Shown one piece after another: positions 9,954 through 18,089 of a DNA stretch of 64,000 nt (positions are counted from its first letter, which is position 1; every line of letters starts with the position of its first letter). The notes under the pieces are model-generated. The model was not told the DNA's origin and ran no database searches. It worked only from the letters and a program-made list of their open reading frames with translations. Source of the DNA: Microbacterium terregens (GTDB taxonomy: Bacteria > Actinomycetota > Actinomycetes > Actinomycetales > Microbacteriaceae). The stretch spans positions 2,542,001 to 2,606,000 of the forward strand of contig NZ_BAAAWH010000001.1 in assembly GCF_039534975.1 (NCBI RefSeq), written 5' to 3'. The translations under genes and the position numbers were made by a program.

Positions 9954-10320
9954 GTGCCGGCGGTCAGCTGCCGTACCGGCGATCCCGCGTCGCATAATCA
10001 CGGATCGCACGGAGGAAGTCGACTTCACGCAGGTCCGGGCCCAGCGCCTCGACGAAAGAGAAGCTCACTGTGTGAGAGTGCCGGCGGTCAGCTGCCGTAC
10101 CGGCGATCCCGCGTCGCATAGTCACGGATCGCACGGAGGAAGTCGACTTCACGCAGGTCCGGGCCCAGCGCCTCGACGAAAGAGAACTCACTGTGTGAGA
10201 GTGCCGGCGGTCAGCTGCCGTACCGGCGATCCCGCGTCGCATAATCACGGATCGCACGGAGGAAGTCGACTTCACGCAGGTCCGGCCCCAGCGCCTCGAC
10301 GAAATAGAACTCACTGTGCG
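9954..10320 (-). repeat. Tandem triplication of the cis-prenyltransferase 3' end (about 123 bp unit)
   Basis: Three head-to-tail copies start at 9954, 10078 and 10201 (periods 124 and 123). The copy at 10201 contains the real C-terminal codons and stop of the prenyltransferase gene. The two downstream copies are out of use but nearly identical. They share variants absent from the gene copy: GGGCCC instead of GGCCCC, and a Tyr codon changed to Ser. The 9954 copy also carries a one-base insertion. The repeats fill the gap between the prenyltransferase and aminotransferase genes. Confidence 0.97.
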
Positions 10321-10990
10321 CGGACTGCCACAGCAGGAAATCGCTCAGCCGCTGCTCCCCCGACGTGCGGATCACCAGGTCGGGGTCGGGCTGTCCCCCG
10401 GTGTACAGGTGCTCGCCGATCTGCTCTGGGGTGAGGCTGGCCGCGAGCTCCTCGAGCGACCCGCCGTCCTCGTCGTGCTTGGCGATGATGCTGCGGACCG
10501 CATCGACGATCTCGCCGCGCCCGCCGTATCCCACCGCCAGGTTGACGTGGAGACCGGTGTGATTCTTGGTCCGCTCCTCGGCAGCGGCGAGCACGCCGGC
10601 CAGATCCGGCGGCAGCAGGTGCGATCGGCCCATGTGCTGGACCCGCCAATCCCGCTCGTGCGAAAGTCCGTCGGCCAGCTCGGCGATGATGTCGATCAGA
10701 TCCGCCAGCTCCTGCGTATCCCGCTTGCGCAGATTGTCCGTCGAGAGCAGATAGAGCGAGACGACCTGGACGCCGACGTCATCGCACCATTCGAGGAAGT
10801 CGCGCATCTTCGCGGCACCCGCCCGATGGCCGTGGGCAGCGGACTCGTAACCGAGCTGGCGCGCCCAACGGCGGTTGCCGTCGATCATCATGGCGACATG
10901 GCGGGGCACCGGGGCCGCCGCGAGTTGCCTGCGCAGCCGATTGATGTACAGCCGGTAGAGAGGCCCTCTGCCTTCGCTCGACGCGGTCAC
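10211..10990 (-). CDS. uppS: Isoprenyl transferase, cis-prenyl diphosphate synthase (UppS/Rv1086-like)
   Basis: Condenses isopentenyl diphosphate with an allylic diphosphate in cis, making lipid-carrier precursors for cell-wall synthesis. The protein has 259 residues. Visible motifs are HVAMMIDGNRRWAR with the catalytic Asp, VSLYLLSTDNLRKR, GYGGRGEIVDA, and DLVIRTSGEQRLSDFLLWQ followed by SEFYFVE. Whether the product is short (farnesyl, as for M. tuberculosis Rv1086) or long (decaprenyl) cannot be told. The gene context next to hemolysin III favours the Rv1086 type. The start is leaderless-like. The 3' end is repeated twice downstream. Confidence 0.93.
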   Translation of the reverse strand: MTASSEGRGPLYRLYINRLRRQLAAAPVPRHVAMMIDGNRRWARQLGYESAAHGHRAGAAKMRDFLEWCDDVGVQVVSLYLLSTDNLRKRDTQELADLIDIIAELADGLSHERDWRVQHMGRSHLLPPDLAGVLAAAEERTKNHTGLHVNLAVGYGGRGEIVDAVRSIIAKHDEDGGSLEELAASLTPEQIGEHLYTGGQPDPDLVIRTSGEQRLSDFLLWQSAHSEFYFVEALGPDLREVDFLRAIRDYATRDRRYGS

Positions 10991-10996
10991 ACGCCT

Positions 10997-11002
10997 ACGC
11001 TA
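10997..11002 (-). promoter_or_regulatory. -10-like element TAGCGT before uppS
   Basis: TAGCGT ends 6 nt before the GTG at 10990. It is divergent from the hemolysin III promoter, with their -10 elements about 47 bp apart. Confidence 0.45.
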
Positions 11003-11048
11003 CCCGCCGCGTGCGGCGCACGTGCCGAGTGCGGCATGCGGCGGCGCG

Positions 11049-11054
11049 TAGGCT
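11049..11054 (+). promoter_or_regulatory. -10-like element TAGGCT before hemolysin III
   Basis: TAGGCT ends 6 nt before the GTG at 11061, with no Shine-Dalgarno between, supporting a leaderless start. Confidence 0.45.
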
Positions 11055-11060
11055 CGGAAT

Positions 11061-11810
11061 GTGGCCCGACGCAAGAGATCCGACGCGAGCGCTGTCGCGC
11101 CCGCGGACGAGGGCGCCGACATGCCGCAGCTCCCCCTTCTCGAGGCCGCCACGGTCGACGCGACGATGGAGATCCGCCCCACGTGGCGGGGCTGGCTCCA
11201 TGCGGCGACCTTCCCGGTCGCGATCGCCGCGGGCATCGTCCTGATCGTCCTTGCCCAGGGCGCCCCGGCGAAATGGGCGTGCGCCGTGTTCATGGCGACG
11301 TCGTTGCTGCTGTTCGGCAACTCGGCGCTCTATCACCGCTTCGACTGGGGACCGAGGACCCTGGCCGTCCTCAAGCGGATCGATCACGCGAACATCCTGC
11401 TGCTGATCGCCGGCACCTACACGCCGATCGCCGTGCTTGCCCTTCCCACCGACAAGGCGATCATCCTGCTCTCGCTGGTATGGGGCGGGGCGATCCTCGG
11501 CATCCTGTTCCGCGTGTTCTGGATCGACGCGCCTCGGTGGCTCTACGTGGCCCTGTACCTGGTGCTGGGCTGGGCGGCCGTGATGTACATGATCGACCTG
11601 TTCCAGGCCAACGCCGCCATGATGACGCTGGTTCTCGTCGGCGGAGTGCTCTACACCGGTGGGGCGGTCGTCTACGCGCTCAAGCGCCCCAATCCGTGGC
11701 CCGGGCACTTCGGCTTCCACGAGATCTTCCACCTGTGCACCGTGCTGGCATTCCTCTGCCATTGGACGGCCTGCCTGCTCATCGCGGTGAACCCGGCCTA
11801 CCACGGCTGA
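11061..11810 (+). CDS. Hemolysin III family (TrhA/YqfA-like) membrane protein
   Basis: 249-residue integral membrane protein with about seven transmembrane helices after a 45-residue cytoplasmic N-terminus. Family hallmarks are NSALYHRF after TM2 and the C-terminal HEIFHLCTVLAFLCHW, where the His residues are thought to bind a metal (PAQR/HlyIII superfamily). The name is historical: bacterial members have been linked to membrane homeostasis and cytolytic activity is doubtful. It is divergent from uppS, as in M. tuberculosis. Confidence 0.92.
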   Translation: MARRKRSDASAVAPADEGADMPQLPLLEAATVDATMEIRPTWRGWLHAATFPVAIAAGIVLIVLAQGAPAKWACAVFMATSLLLFGNSALYHRFDWGPRTLAVLKRIDHANILLLIAGTYTPIAVLALPTDKAIILLSLVWGGAILGILFRVFWIDAPRWLYVALYLVLGWAAVMYMIDLFQANAAMMTLVLVGGVLYTGGAVVYALKRPNPWPGHFGFHEIFHLCTVLAFLCHWTACLLIAVNPAYHG

Positions 11811-11842
11811 TTCCCGGCGCTGAGAGATGCGGATGCCGCGGC

Positions 11843-12181
11843 TCAGGCCTGCGGCGGCTTCGGGGCGGACGGTCCTTCGGTGGCGTCCTCCCCCGGTGCG
11901 CCGAAGTCGATGTCCTGGTCGTCGACATCGGTGGCGCGGACCGCGTCGGCGGCCTGCTCTTCGGCATCCAGTTCTGCGGTGATGTCGGCACGCACGCGAC
12001 CCCGGCGGATGCGGCGCATCATGTCCCAGATCAGCGCGACCACCGCGAACGCGAGCAGCGCGATCACCACGAAGCCCCACGGCCCGGGTGTCACGAGCGC
12101 GGGATCGACCGTCGGCTCCGGCGTCGGTGTGGCGGTCGATGAAAGGGCCATGGATGCGAGGGCGGTGAACGCTTCGAGCAT
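11843..12181 (-). CDS. Small single-pass membrane protein (Rv1083-like position)
   Basis: 112-residue protein with a short N-terminal segment rich in Thr/Pro, one transmembrane helix (about residues 37-56) and a basic then acidic cytoplasmic tail (RRIRRGRVRADI, then DVDDQDIDFGAPGED). The function is unknown. The ATG at 12181 is preferred over 12211 because GAGGA lies 5 nt upstream of it. It sits between hemolysin III (convergent) and DUF4307 (divergent). In mycobacteria the mycothiol conjugate amidase gene lies here; it is absent. Confidence 0.7.
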   Translation of the reverse strand: MLEAFTALASMALSSTATPTPEPTVDPALVTPGPWGFVVIALLAFAVVALIWDMMRRIRRGRVRADITAELDAEEQAADAVRATDVDDQDIDFGAPGEDATEGPSAPKPPQA

Positions 12182-12268
12182 GGGGTGTCCTCGTTCCGCG
12201 CGAGAGCGCATAGCCTGGAGACTCCAGCCTAATCTTCACGGCGACGCACGATCTTCGACAGGGCTCCG

Positions 12269-12661
12269 ATGACCACGCAGGACATGCTCGACGAGCGCTA
12301 CGGGCGCACGCGATCACCCCGCAGGCTCTGGACGATCGGCATCGTCGCCGCGATCGGCGCCACCCTCGTCGGCCTTTTCGCGTGGATGACGGTGGCGAGC
12401 ACCATCGATGACGTGCGCGCGGACACGACAGGCTTCACCGTGGTGGATTCGCACGCGGTCGAGATCGCGTTCCAGATCACGGCGCCCGAGGGACGTTCGA
12501 TCGCGTGCGCGCTGGAGGCACAGGACGAGGAGCATGGCGTGGTGGGGTGGAAGATCGTCGAATACCCCGCCTCCGAGCTGCGTTCGCGGGCCTTCCACGA
12601 GACGATCCCGACGACCGCGCCGTCCACGACAGGTTTGGTCAACTCCTGCTGGGTGACGTAG
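12269..12661 (+). CDS. DUF4307 family membrane protein
   Basis: 130-residue protein of the actinobacterial DUF4307 family. It starts with the typical MLDERYGR, has one transmembrane helix (about residues 22-43) and an extracytoplasmic domain. Two Cys (IACALEAQD and the C-terminal NSCWVT) may form a disulfide; that pairing is inference. The function is unknown. It lies upstream of greA, a common actinobacterial order, and is separated from it by a terminator-like hairpin. Confidence 0.88.
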   Translation: MTTQDMLDERYGRTRSPRRLWTIGIVAAIGATLVGLFAWMTVASTIDDVRADTTGFTVVDSHAVEIAFQITAPEGRSIACALEAQDEEHGVVGWKIVEYPASELRSRAFHETIPTTAPSTTGLVNSCWVT

Positions 12662-12684
12662 TCTGACCTGACCGAAGTTGACAT

Positions 12685-12711
12685 ACGCCCTGGCCGGAGC
12701 CGGGGCGTTTT
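12685..12711 (+). terminator. Intrinsic terminator after DUF4307
   Basis: The stem ACGCCC/GGGCGT (12685-12690 with 12703-12708) is extended by TGGC/GCCG around a CGGA loop and followed by Ts at 12709-12711. It separates the DUF4307 and greA units. Confidence 0.75.
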
Positions 12712-12745
12712 GCCATACCGGCCCCGCTGACCGAAGGAGACATAC

Positions 12746-13237
12746 GTGTCCAACGACGCACCGGTGACGTTCCTGACCCAGGACGCATACGACCGCCTCG
12801 TCGCCGAACTCGAGCGACTCTCGACGACGGGTCGCGAGGAGATCGCCAAGCGCATCGAGTCTGCACGCGAAGAGGGCGACCTCAAGGAGAACGGCGGCTA
12901 TCACGCAGCCAAGGACGAGCAGGGAAAGCAGGAGGCCCGCATCCGCACCCTTCAGCACCTGCTCAAGACGGCCACGGTCAGCGAGGCGCCTGAGAGCAAC
13001 GGCGTCGTTGAGCCCGGCACCGTCGTGACAGCCCTCGTCGCCGGCGGCGAGGAGATCTTCCTGCTCGGCAACCGCGAGATCGCGGTCGACTCCGAACTCG
13101 ACGTGTACAGCGAGGCTTCGCCCCTCGGTGCGGCGATCCTCGGTCTGAAGGAGGGCGCGAAGACGTCGTACACCGCGCCGAACGGCCGTGAGATCGCCGT
13201 CGAGGTTGTCAAGGTCGACACGTACACGGGCCAGTAG
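12746..13237 (+). CDS. greA: Transcription elongation factor GreA
   Basis: Binds the RNA-polymerase secondary channel and stimulates cleavage of backtracked transcripts. At 163 residues it has normal length. The N-terminal coiled coil (about residues 10-80) carries the acidic tip in SAREEGDLKENGGYHAA; the C-terminal FKBP-like domain ends with SYTAPNGREIAVEVVKV. The GTG start is preceded by GAAGGAG with 6 nt spacing. It is convergent with ilvA. Confidence 0.97.
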   Translation: MSNDAPVTFLTQDAYDRLVAELERLSTTGREEIAKRIESAREEGDLKENGGYHAAKDEQGKQEARIRTLQHLLKTATVSEAPESNGVVEPGTVVTALVAGGEEIFLLGNREIAVDSELDVYSEASPLGAAILGLKEGAKTSYTAPNGREIAVEVVKVDTYTGQ

Positions 13238-13260
13238 GGCCCGCGCCGGCCGTCGGGACC

Positions 13261-14487
13261 TCAGTCCGGCACGACGACCGGAGCGAAACCCGCACCGGAC
13301 AGGACCGCGATGACGTGCGCGCGGTGCTCCTCGCCACGGGTCTCGACGCTCAGCTGCAGGATCACCTCGCTGATCTGCAGTCCTTGACCGTGCCGGGTGT
13401 GCATGACCTCGATCACGTTGGCCCCGGCTTGAGCGAGCAGTTCGGACACGCGCGCGAGCTGCCCGGGGCGATCGGGCAGCGGGATCCGCAGGCTCATGTA
13501 ACGACCGGATGCCGCGAGTCCGTGGGAGACGACCCGCTGCAGAAGCAGGGGGTCGATGTTGCCGCCGGAAAGCACCGACACGGTCGGGCCGGCCGGCTTC
13601 ACCTTGCCGGCCAGGATGGCCGCCACCCCGACCGCGCCTGCGGGCTCGACGACCTGCTTCGCGCGCTCGAGCAGCATGAGCAGGGCGCGGGCGATGTCAT
13701 CGTCGGTGACCGTGACCACTTCGTCGACGAGCTGGCGGATGATCTCGAACGGGATATCACCCGGTCGGGCGACCGCGATCCCGTCGGCGATGGTCGGCAG
13801 CGTCTTGACCTCGACCGGATGCCCGGCCGCGAGCGACGCCGGGTACGCGGCGGAGTTCTCCGCCTGCACGCCGATGATCCGCACGGTGCGGCCGACCGCG
13901 GCCGCACGGGCTTTGACCGCGGCTGCGACTCCAGCGATCAGGCCCCCTCCCCCGATGCCGAGCAGCACGGTGTCAAGACCGGGGACCTCGTCGAACAGTT
14001 CCAGACCCAGCGTGCCCTGGCCGACGATGATGTCGCGATGGTCGTACGGCGGGATGAGCACGGCGCCCGTGCGCTCGGCGAACTCCGCGGCCAGGCGCAG
14101 CGGCGTCTCGACGGTGGCCCCTTCCAGGATCACGTCGGCGCCGTAACCGCGGGTTGCCAGGAGTTTGGGGACGGGCACGCCCAGCGGCATGAAGATCGTC
14201 GCCGAGATGCCCAGTGCCTGCGCTGCCAGGGCCACGCCCTGCGCGTGATTGCCGGCGGATGCCGCCACGACTCCGCGCGCGCGCTCTTCGGCGGTCAGCC
14301 GGGACAGCCGGTAGGTCGCGCCACGGATCTTGAAGGACCCCGTCCGCTGCAGATTCTCCAGCTTGAGGTGCACCGGGACGCCCATCAGCTCCGACAGGTG
14401 CAGCGACTGGTCGATGGGCGTGCGGGTGATCACACCATCGAGGAAGGCGGCGGCGTCCTCGAACTCCGCCAGCGTGGGGATACTCAC
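13261..14487 (-). CDS. ilvA: Threonine ammonia-lyase with C-terminal ACT domain
   Basis: PLP enzyme deaminating threonine to 2-oxobutanoate, feeding isoleucine synthesis or catabolism. It has 408 residues. The PLP lysine lies in TGSFKIRGATYRLS; AASAGNHAQGVAL and the glycine-rich GIGGGGLIAGVA bind cofactor and phosphate. The ACT domain (about residues 325-405) begins SLRIPLPDRPGQLARV. The length and single ACT domain resemble the shorter class rather than two-ACT E. coli IlvA. The GTG overlaps the stop of the upstream permease by 4 nt. Confidence 0.95.
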   Translation of the reverse strand: MSIPTLAEFEDAAAFLDGVITRTPIDQSLHLSELMGVPVHLKLENLQRTGSFKIRGATYRLSRLTAEERARGVVAASAGNHAQGVALAAQALGISATIFMPLGVPVPKLLATRGYGADVILEGATVETPLRLAAEFAERTGAVLIPPYDHRDIIVGQGTLGLELFDEVPGLDTVLLGIGGGGLIAGVAAAVKARAAAVGRTVRIIGVQAENSAAYPASLAAGHPVEVKTLPTIADGIAVARPGDIPFEIIRQLVDEVVTVTDDDIARALLMLLERAKQVVEPAGAVGVAAILAGKVKPAGPTVSVLSGGNIDPLLLQRVVSHGLAASGRYMSLRIPLPDRPGQLARVSELLAQAGANVIEVMHTRHGQGLQISEVILQLSVETRGEEHRAHVIAVLSGAGFAPVVVPD

Positions 14488-15677
14488 GAACGAACCTTCC
14501 TTGGGCGTGGCACGGTCGTCCAGATCAGGTCATCGGATGACGGACGCCCGCCGCCCTCCCACGCTCGACCGGTGATGTAGACGGCGAAGACATTGACGAA
14601 AGCGGCCAGCGGGACGGCGAACAGGGCGCCCGGGATGCCGGCGATCAGCGCGCCGCCCGCCACGACCAGCACGACCGCCAGGGGGTGGACCTTGACGGCC
14701 GAGCCCATCAGAAGGGGCTGCAGCACGTGGCCTTCGATCTGCTGCACGGCCAGGACGACCACCAGCATCCACAACGCGATCCATGCACCGTTGTAGACCA
14801 GTGCGAGGAACACGGCCAGCGCGCCGGTCACCACGGCACCGACGATGGGAACGAAGGCTCCGAGGAATACCAGCACCGCGACGGGGATGGCCAGCGGCAC
14901 ACCGAGCAGAAAGGCCCCCAGGCCGATGCCGATCGCATCGATGGTCGCCACGAGAAGCTGGGTACGCGCATAGTTGACGACCATGACCCAGCCGGCCCGT
15001 GCGGCGCCGTCCACGGCCGCTCGACTCCGCCGTGGGAACAGCCGGGTGGTCCACCGCCAGATTCCCCCGCCGTCTGCGAGCAGGCACAGGAGGATGAACA
15101 CGGAAAGCAGGGCACCGACGGCGACGTGACCGAGCGTCGTGCCGAGCGCAAGCGCCCCCGACAGCAGCAGCTCCGCCTGCTCCTGGACCAGGGTCAGCGA
15201 CTGCCCGAGCAGATCGTCGATCTGAGGCGCCGTGAGATGCAGCGGTCCTTCGATCAGGTACTGACGGAACTGCTCGATAGCCTCGACGGTGCGAGTCTGC
15301 ACCGAAGACCACTGCCGCGTCACCTGCCAGATCACCAGCCACAGCAGTCCCGCGACGATGGCCAGCGTTCCGAGGACCGAGATCGTGATCGCAAGCCAGC
15401 GGGGTACACGGTGTCGCAGCATCCACGCGAACACCGGCCACAGCAGCGCGGTCACGAGGATGGCGATCAGCAGCGGGATGACCAGCAGCTTCAGCTGGAT
15501 GACCAGCCAGATCGCGACGCCCACGGCCGCCGCCACCACGAGGAAACGCCACGCGTACGCCGTGGCCACCCGAAGCCCCCGGGGGATGGTGCCCGCCAGC
15601 TCCGACGTGACGACCCGATTGCGGTCGCGCAGCGCATCGAAGAGCGATCCTCGAGGCTGATTTTCAGGGCCGCTCAT
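14484..15677 (-). CDS. AI-2E family transporter (PerM/TqsA-like permease)
   Basis: 397-residue polytopic protein with about eight transmembrane helices. The N-terminal pair is near residues 35-80, then a large soluble loop, then a C-terminal helical bundle with the family region GLGAFLLGVPLAIPVAVLVF and QQIEGHVLQPLLMG. Members include possible autoinducer-2 exporters and sodium/proton antiporters, so the substrate is open. The ATG at 15677 follows TAGACT by 6 nt. It is translationally coupled to ilvA (GTGA overlap). Confidence 0.9.
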   Translation of the reverse strand: MSGPENQPRGSLFDALRDRNRVVTSELAGTIPRGLRVATAYAWRFLVVAAAVGVAIWLVIQLKLLVIPLLIAILVTALLWPVFAWMLRHRVPRWLAITISVLGTLAIVAGLLWLVIWQVTRQWSSVQTRTVEAIEQFRQYLIEGPLHLTAPQIDDLLGQSLTLVQEQAELLLSGALALGTTLGHVAVGALLSVFILLCLLADGGGIWRWTTRLFPRRSRAAVDGAARAGWVMVVNYARTQLLVATIDAIGIGLGAFLLGVPLAIPVAVLVFLGAFVPIVGAVVTGALAVFLALVYNGAWIALWMLVVVLAVQQIEGHVLQPLLMGSAVKVHPLAVVLVVAGGALIAGIPGALFAVPLAAFVNVFAVYITGRAWEGGGRPSSDDLIWTTVPRPRKVRS

Positions 15678-15683
15678 CCCGCC

Positions 15684-15689
15684 AGTCTA
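15684..15689 (-). promoter_or_regulatory. -10-like element TAGACT before the AI-2E permease
   Basis: TAGACT ends 6 nt before the ATG at 15677 on the minus strand, and no Shine-Dalgarno is visible. Confidence 0.45.
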
Positions 15690-15722
15690 GAGTCGAGCCG
15701 GGTCGATGCCGTATCGAGATCA

Positions 15723-15755
15723 CGACTCGGGCCGCACAGCGGCCGTATCGATATC
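15723..15755 (-). repeat. Degenerate copy of the GGTCTCGATACGG-type palindromic element
   Basis: On the minus strand this reads TCGATACGGCCGCT, GT, GCGGCC and CGAGTCG, closely matching the intact element at 20140-20174. A further half-element (TCTCGATACGG...CGACC) lies just beside it at about 15702-15722. Confidence 0.55.
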
Positions 15756-15807
15756 GCCCCGGACGGCGACGCGAACCGACCCCGGTCGGCATGTCGGATG
15801 CCGCCAG

Positions 15808-15813
15808 TAGGCT
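15808..15813 (+). promoter_or_regulatory. -10-like element TAGGCT before the first YcaQ-like gene
   Basis: TAGGCT ends 7 nt before the GTG at 15821 and lies inside any longer reading from 15791, so 15821 is preferred. Confidence 0.45.
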
Positions 15814-15820
15814 GGGCGCC

Positions 15821-17128
15821 GTGAAGGAGACGCTGAGCCGGCCGGAGGCACGCCGCATCGCCCTCGCCGCGCAGGGTTTCGCTCAGAGGCCGCCTGCGGT
15901 GGCCGGAACGCGGCAGCTGAATCTCGCGCTGGCGCGGATGGCCACACTGCAGATCGACTCGGTCAACGTCTTCGCCCGCTCCCACTACATGCCGCTGTTC
16001 TCGCGTCTGGGACCGTACGACACCGCCGCGCTGGACAGGTTGCTGTTCTCCCGGCGGCCGCCGTACGTCGAATACTGGGCGCACGTCGCGTCGTTCATCC
16101 CCGCCGCCGACTGGAGTCTGTTCCGGTTCCGGATGGACGACATGCGCGCGAAATACGGGAGCGGCCGTGACGGCTGGTACCAGAACCACACTGAGATCGT
16201 GGATTGGGTTCGTGCCGAGCTGGCCGACCGTGGCCCCCTCCGGCCGGCGCAGATCGAGCACGATGCCAAGGCGACGGCCCGCGGACCGTGGTGGGACTGG
16301 GATGTGGTGAAGAACGCACTGGAATACCTCTGGCTCTTCGGCGAGGTGGCGATCGCCGGACGCCGGGGTTTCGAGCGCCGCTACGGCCTGGCCGAGGACG
16401 TCGTGCCCGCCGATGTGCTCGCCGTATCCGTCCCGCGCGATGAAGCCATCTCCGAACTGATGGCGCGGGCGGCCAAGGCCTACGGGGTGGCCACGGCATC
16501 GGACCTGGCCGACTATTGGCGGGTGAAGGATCGCCGCGCCGTGATGACCGCGATCCACGACCTCGAGGACGCCGGTGTTCTGCGACCTGTCACCGTGCAG
16601 GGATGGCACACAGCGGGACGACCCGCCAAGGCATGGATCCACCGCAGCGCGTCCGTGCCGCGGCGTGTGGACGCCGCGGCGGTTCTGACACCGTTCGATC
16701 CGGTCGTCTGGTTTCGTGACCGCGCGGAGCGCCTCTTCGACTTCGAGTACCGCATCGAGATCTACACTCCTGCCCCGCGTCGGCGGTACGGGTACTACTC
16801 GCTCCCGGTGCTGATCGGCGATGACATCGTCGGACGCGTGGACCTGAAGGCAGATCGCTCCGCGTCGACGCTGCTGGTCCAGTCCGCGTGGTGGGAGCCT
16901 GGCCGCCCGCCGGATGCCGCGGAACGCCTGGCCGCGGTGCTGCGCGATGCCGCGCGATGGCAGGGGCTGGATGCGGTCTCGGTATCACGGTGGGGGGACG
17001 CGACCGACGATCTGGCCGGCGCGATGCCGCACGCTCGTCGTCACGAGGCCGGTGCCGCGGCACCGATCGCTCTCGCTCAGGACGAACCGGCTCCGGACGA
17101 GCGGGTGGGGGCTAGCGTGGGTTCGTGA
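15821..17128 (+). CDS. Winged-helix YcaQ/AlkX-like protein (HTH_42), probable DNA glycosylase
   Basis: 435-residue member of the HTH_42 family, which includes E. coli YcaQ (AlkX), a glycosylase that unhooks DNA interstrand crosslinks. The N-terminal region has LARMATLQIDSVNVFARSH: the QID triplet matches the Q-x-D catalytic motif described for AlkX-type members. VEYWAHVASF and three winged-helix-like modules follow. The disordered tail (last 40 residues) is rich in Ala and Glu. The crosslink-repair role is inferred from family and motif. Its stop overlaps the next start by 4 nt. Confidence 0.82.
   Translation: MKETLSRPEARRIALAAQGFAQRPPAVAGTRQLNLALARMATLQIDSVNVFARSHYMPLFSRLGPYDTAALDRLLFSRRPPYVEYWAHVASFIPAADWSLFRFRMDDMRAKYGSGRDGWYQNHTEIVDWVRAELADRGPLRPAQIEHDAKATARGPWWDWDVVKNALEYLWLFGEVAIAGRRGFERRYGLAEDVVPADVLAVSVPRDEAISELMARAAKAYGVATASDLADYWRVKDRRAVMTAIHDLEDAGVLRPVTVQGWHTAGRPAKAWIHRSASVPRRVDAAAVLTPFDPVVWFRDRAERLFDFEYRIEIYTPAPRRRYGYYSLPVLIGDDIVGRVDLKADRSASTLLVQSAWWEPGRPPDAAERLAAVLRDAARWQGLDAVSVSRWGDATDDLAGAMPHARRHEAGAAAPIALAQDEPAPDERVGASVGS
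17113..17118 (+). promoter_or_regulatory. -10-like element TAGCGT before the 17125 gene
   Basis: TAGCGT ends 6 nt before the GTG at 17125. Since that start also overlaps the upstream stop, the gene may be expressed both by read-through and independently. Confidence 0.4.
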
Positions 17129-18057
17129 AGCGCACCGCGGTTGTCGGCATCGCCGCCGGCGTCGCCGTCGCGCTGGTCGGCGCGATCGCGTGGTGGGCGC
17201 TCACCCGACCGCCCAGCGTGGAGGATGCCGCTCGCGATTACCTCGCCGCCCTCTCCGCGGGTGACTTCGCCGCGATCGACGCGATGCGCGGCACGGACCT
17301 GGACGAGGATGCGGAGCGGATCCTGACCGACGCGTTCGCGGGTGCCGACGCGTTCGTTGCGGAGCCCCGCGTCGAGGACATCGCACCCGACGCCGAGATG
17401 ACGAAGGTGCGCGCGTCGGCGCTGATCGCCGGGGAGCGCCGCGATGTGTCGTTCGCGCTGCGAGACGACGGCGGCACGTGGAAGCTGACCGGCGATTACC
17501 TCGCCTCGCTCGAGGTGACGGTCCTGGCCGGCACGGACGCTCCGCTCGGCGACTCCGTGTGGGTCGGAGACGCCCTTGCGCCGACCGGCAGTTCCGTGTT
17601 GCTTCTTCCCGCGGAGTACCCGGTTCACGCGGCGCCGCGCGGACTGCTGACCGGGGCGGCATCCGTTCCGCTCAGCACCGACGGGGCCATCACCATTCGC
17701 ATCGAAGCGTCCCTCACCCCCGAGGCGAGCGCGGCGGGGCAGAAGGAGCTGGACGCGTACGCGGCCGCGTGCACACAGCCGGCGCCGACCGTGCCGCTGA
17801 ACTGCGGCCTGCGGATACCGTGGGCGGCCGACCTCGCCATGCTCGGCTCGCTCGTCTTCCGGGTCGAACAGGTGCCCGTGCTCACCTTCGCCGCAGACCA
17901 TCGCACGTTCGCCGCAACCGGTGGCGTCGTGATCGCCACGGCCACCGGCGTCACGCCCGACGGTGAGACGGCGACCTTCACCTACCGCGCGGACGACTGG
18001 GCGCTGCGCGGGACGGTGACCTTCCAGGGCGACGAGATGCTGCTCGCGGTCGGCTGA
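17125..18057 (+). CDS. Membrane-anchored extracytoplasmic protein, unknown function
   Basis: 310 residues. An N-terminal hydrophobic helix (about residues 4-26, ending WWALTRPPSVED) acts as an uncleaved anchor or signal. The rest is acidic and extracytoplasmic. Residues 30-110 (DAARDYLAALSAGDFAAIDAM) resemble the NTF2/DUF4878-like fold of many actinobacterial lipoproteins; a beta-rich C-terminal half contains two Cys (AACTQPAPTVPLNCGLRIPW). There is no lipobox. The function is not recognised. The stop codon is embedded in a terminator stem shared with the convergent gene. Confidence 0.6.
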   Translation: MKRTAVVGIAAGVAVALVGAIAWWALTRPPSVEDAARDYLAALSAGDFAAIDAMRGTDLDEDAERILTDAFAGADAFVAEPRVEDIAPDAEMTKVRASALIAGERRDVSFALRDDGGTWKLTGDYLASLEVTVLAGTDAPLGDSVWVGDALAPTGSSVLLLPAEYPVHAAPRGLLTGAASVPLSTDGAITIRIEASLTPEASAAGQKELDAYAAACTQPAPTVPLNCGLRIPWAADLAMLGSLVFRVEQVPVLTFAADHRTFAATGGVVIATATGVTPDGETATFTYRADDWALRGTVTFQGDEMLLAVG

Positions 18058-18089
18058 CTCAATCGGCGGTCTCGCGTCGCCGAAGTCAG
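18054..18089. terminator. Bidirectional terminator containing both stop codons
   Basis: The stem CTGACT/AGTCAG (18054-18059 with 18084-18089) plus TCGGCG/CGCCGA (18063-18068 with 18078-18083) has a 3-nt bulge and a 9-nt loop. The TGA stops of the two convergent genes (18055-18057 and, on the other strand, 18086-18088) lie within the outer stem. Confidence 0.6.

Noticed and set aside
9964..10314. 116-codon minus-strand frame across the repeats
   Set aside because: It reads the tandem uppS 3'-end copies in the wrong frame; no start signal and no independent similarity.
9954..10320. CRISPR-like array
   Set aside because: The units are contiguous 123-124-bp copies of a gene end without spacers.
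12678..12683. Perfect TTGACA -35 hexamer before greA
   Set aside because: No -10 hexamer at 16-18 bp; that position is the terminator hairpin.
13236..13262. Terminator between greA and ilvA
   Set aside because: Only weak, short complementarities were found in the GC-rich gap.
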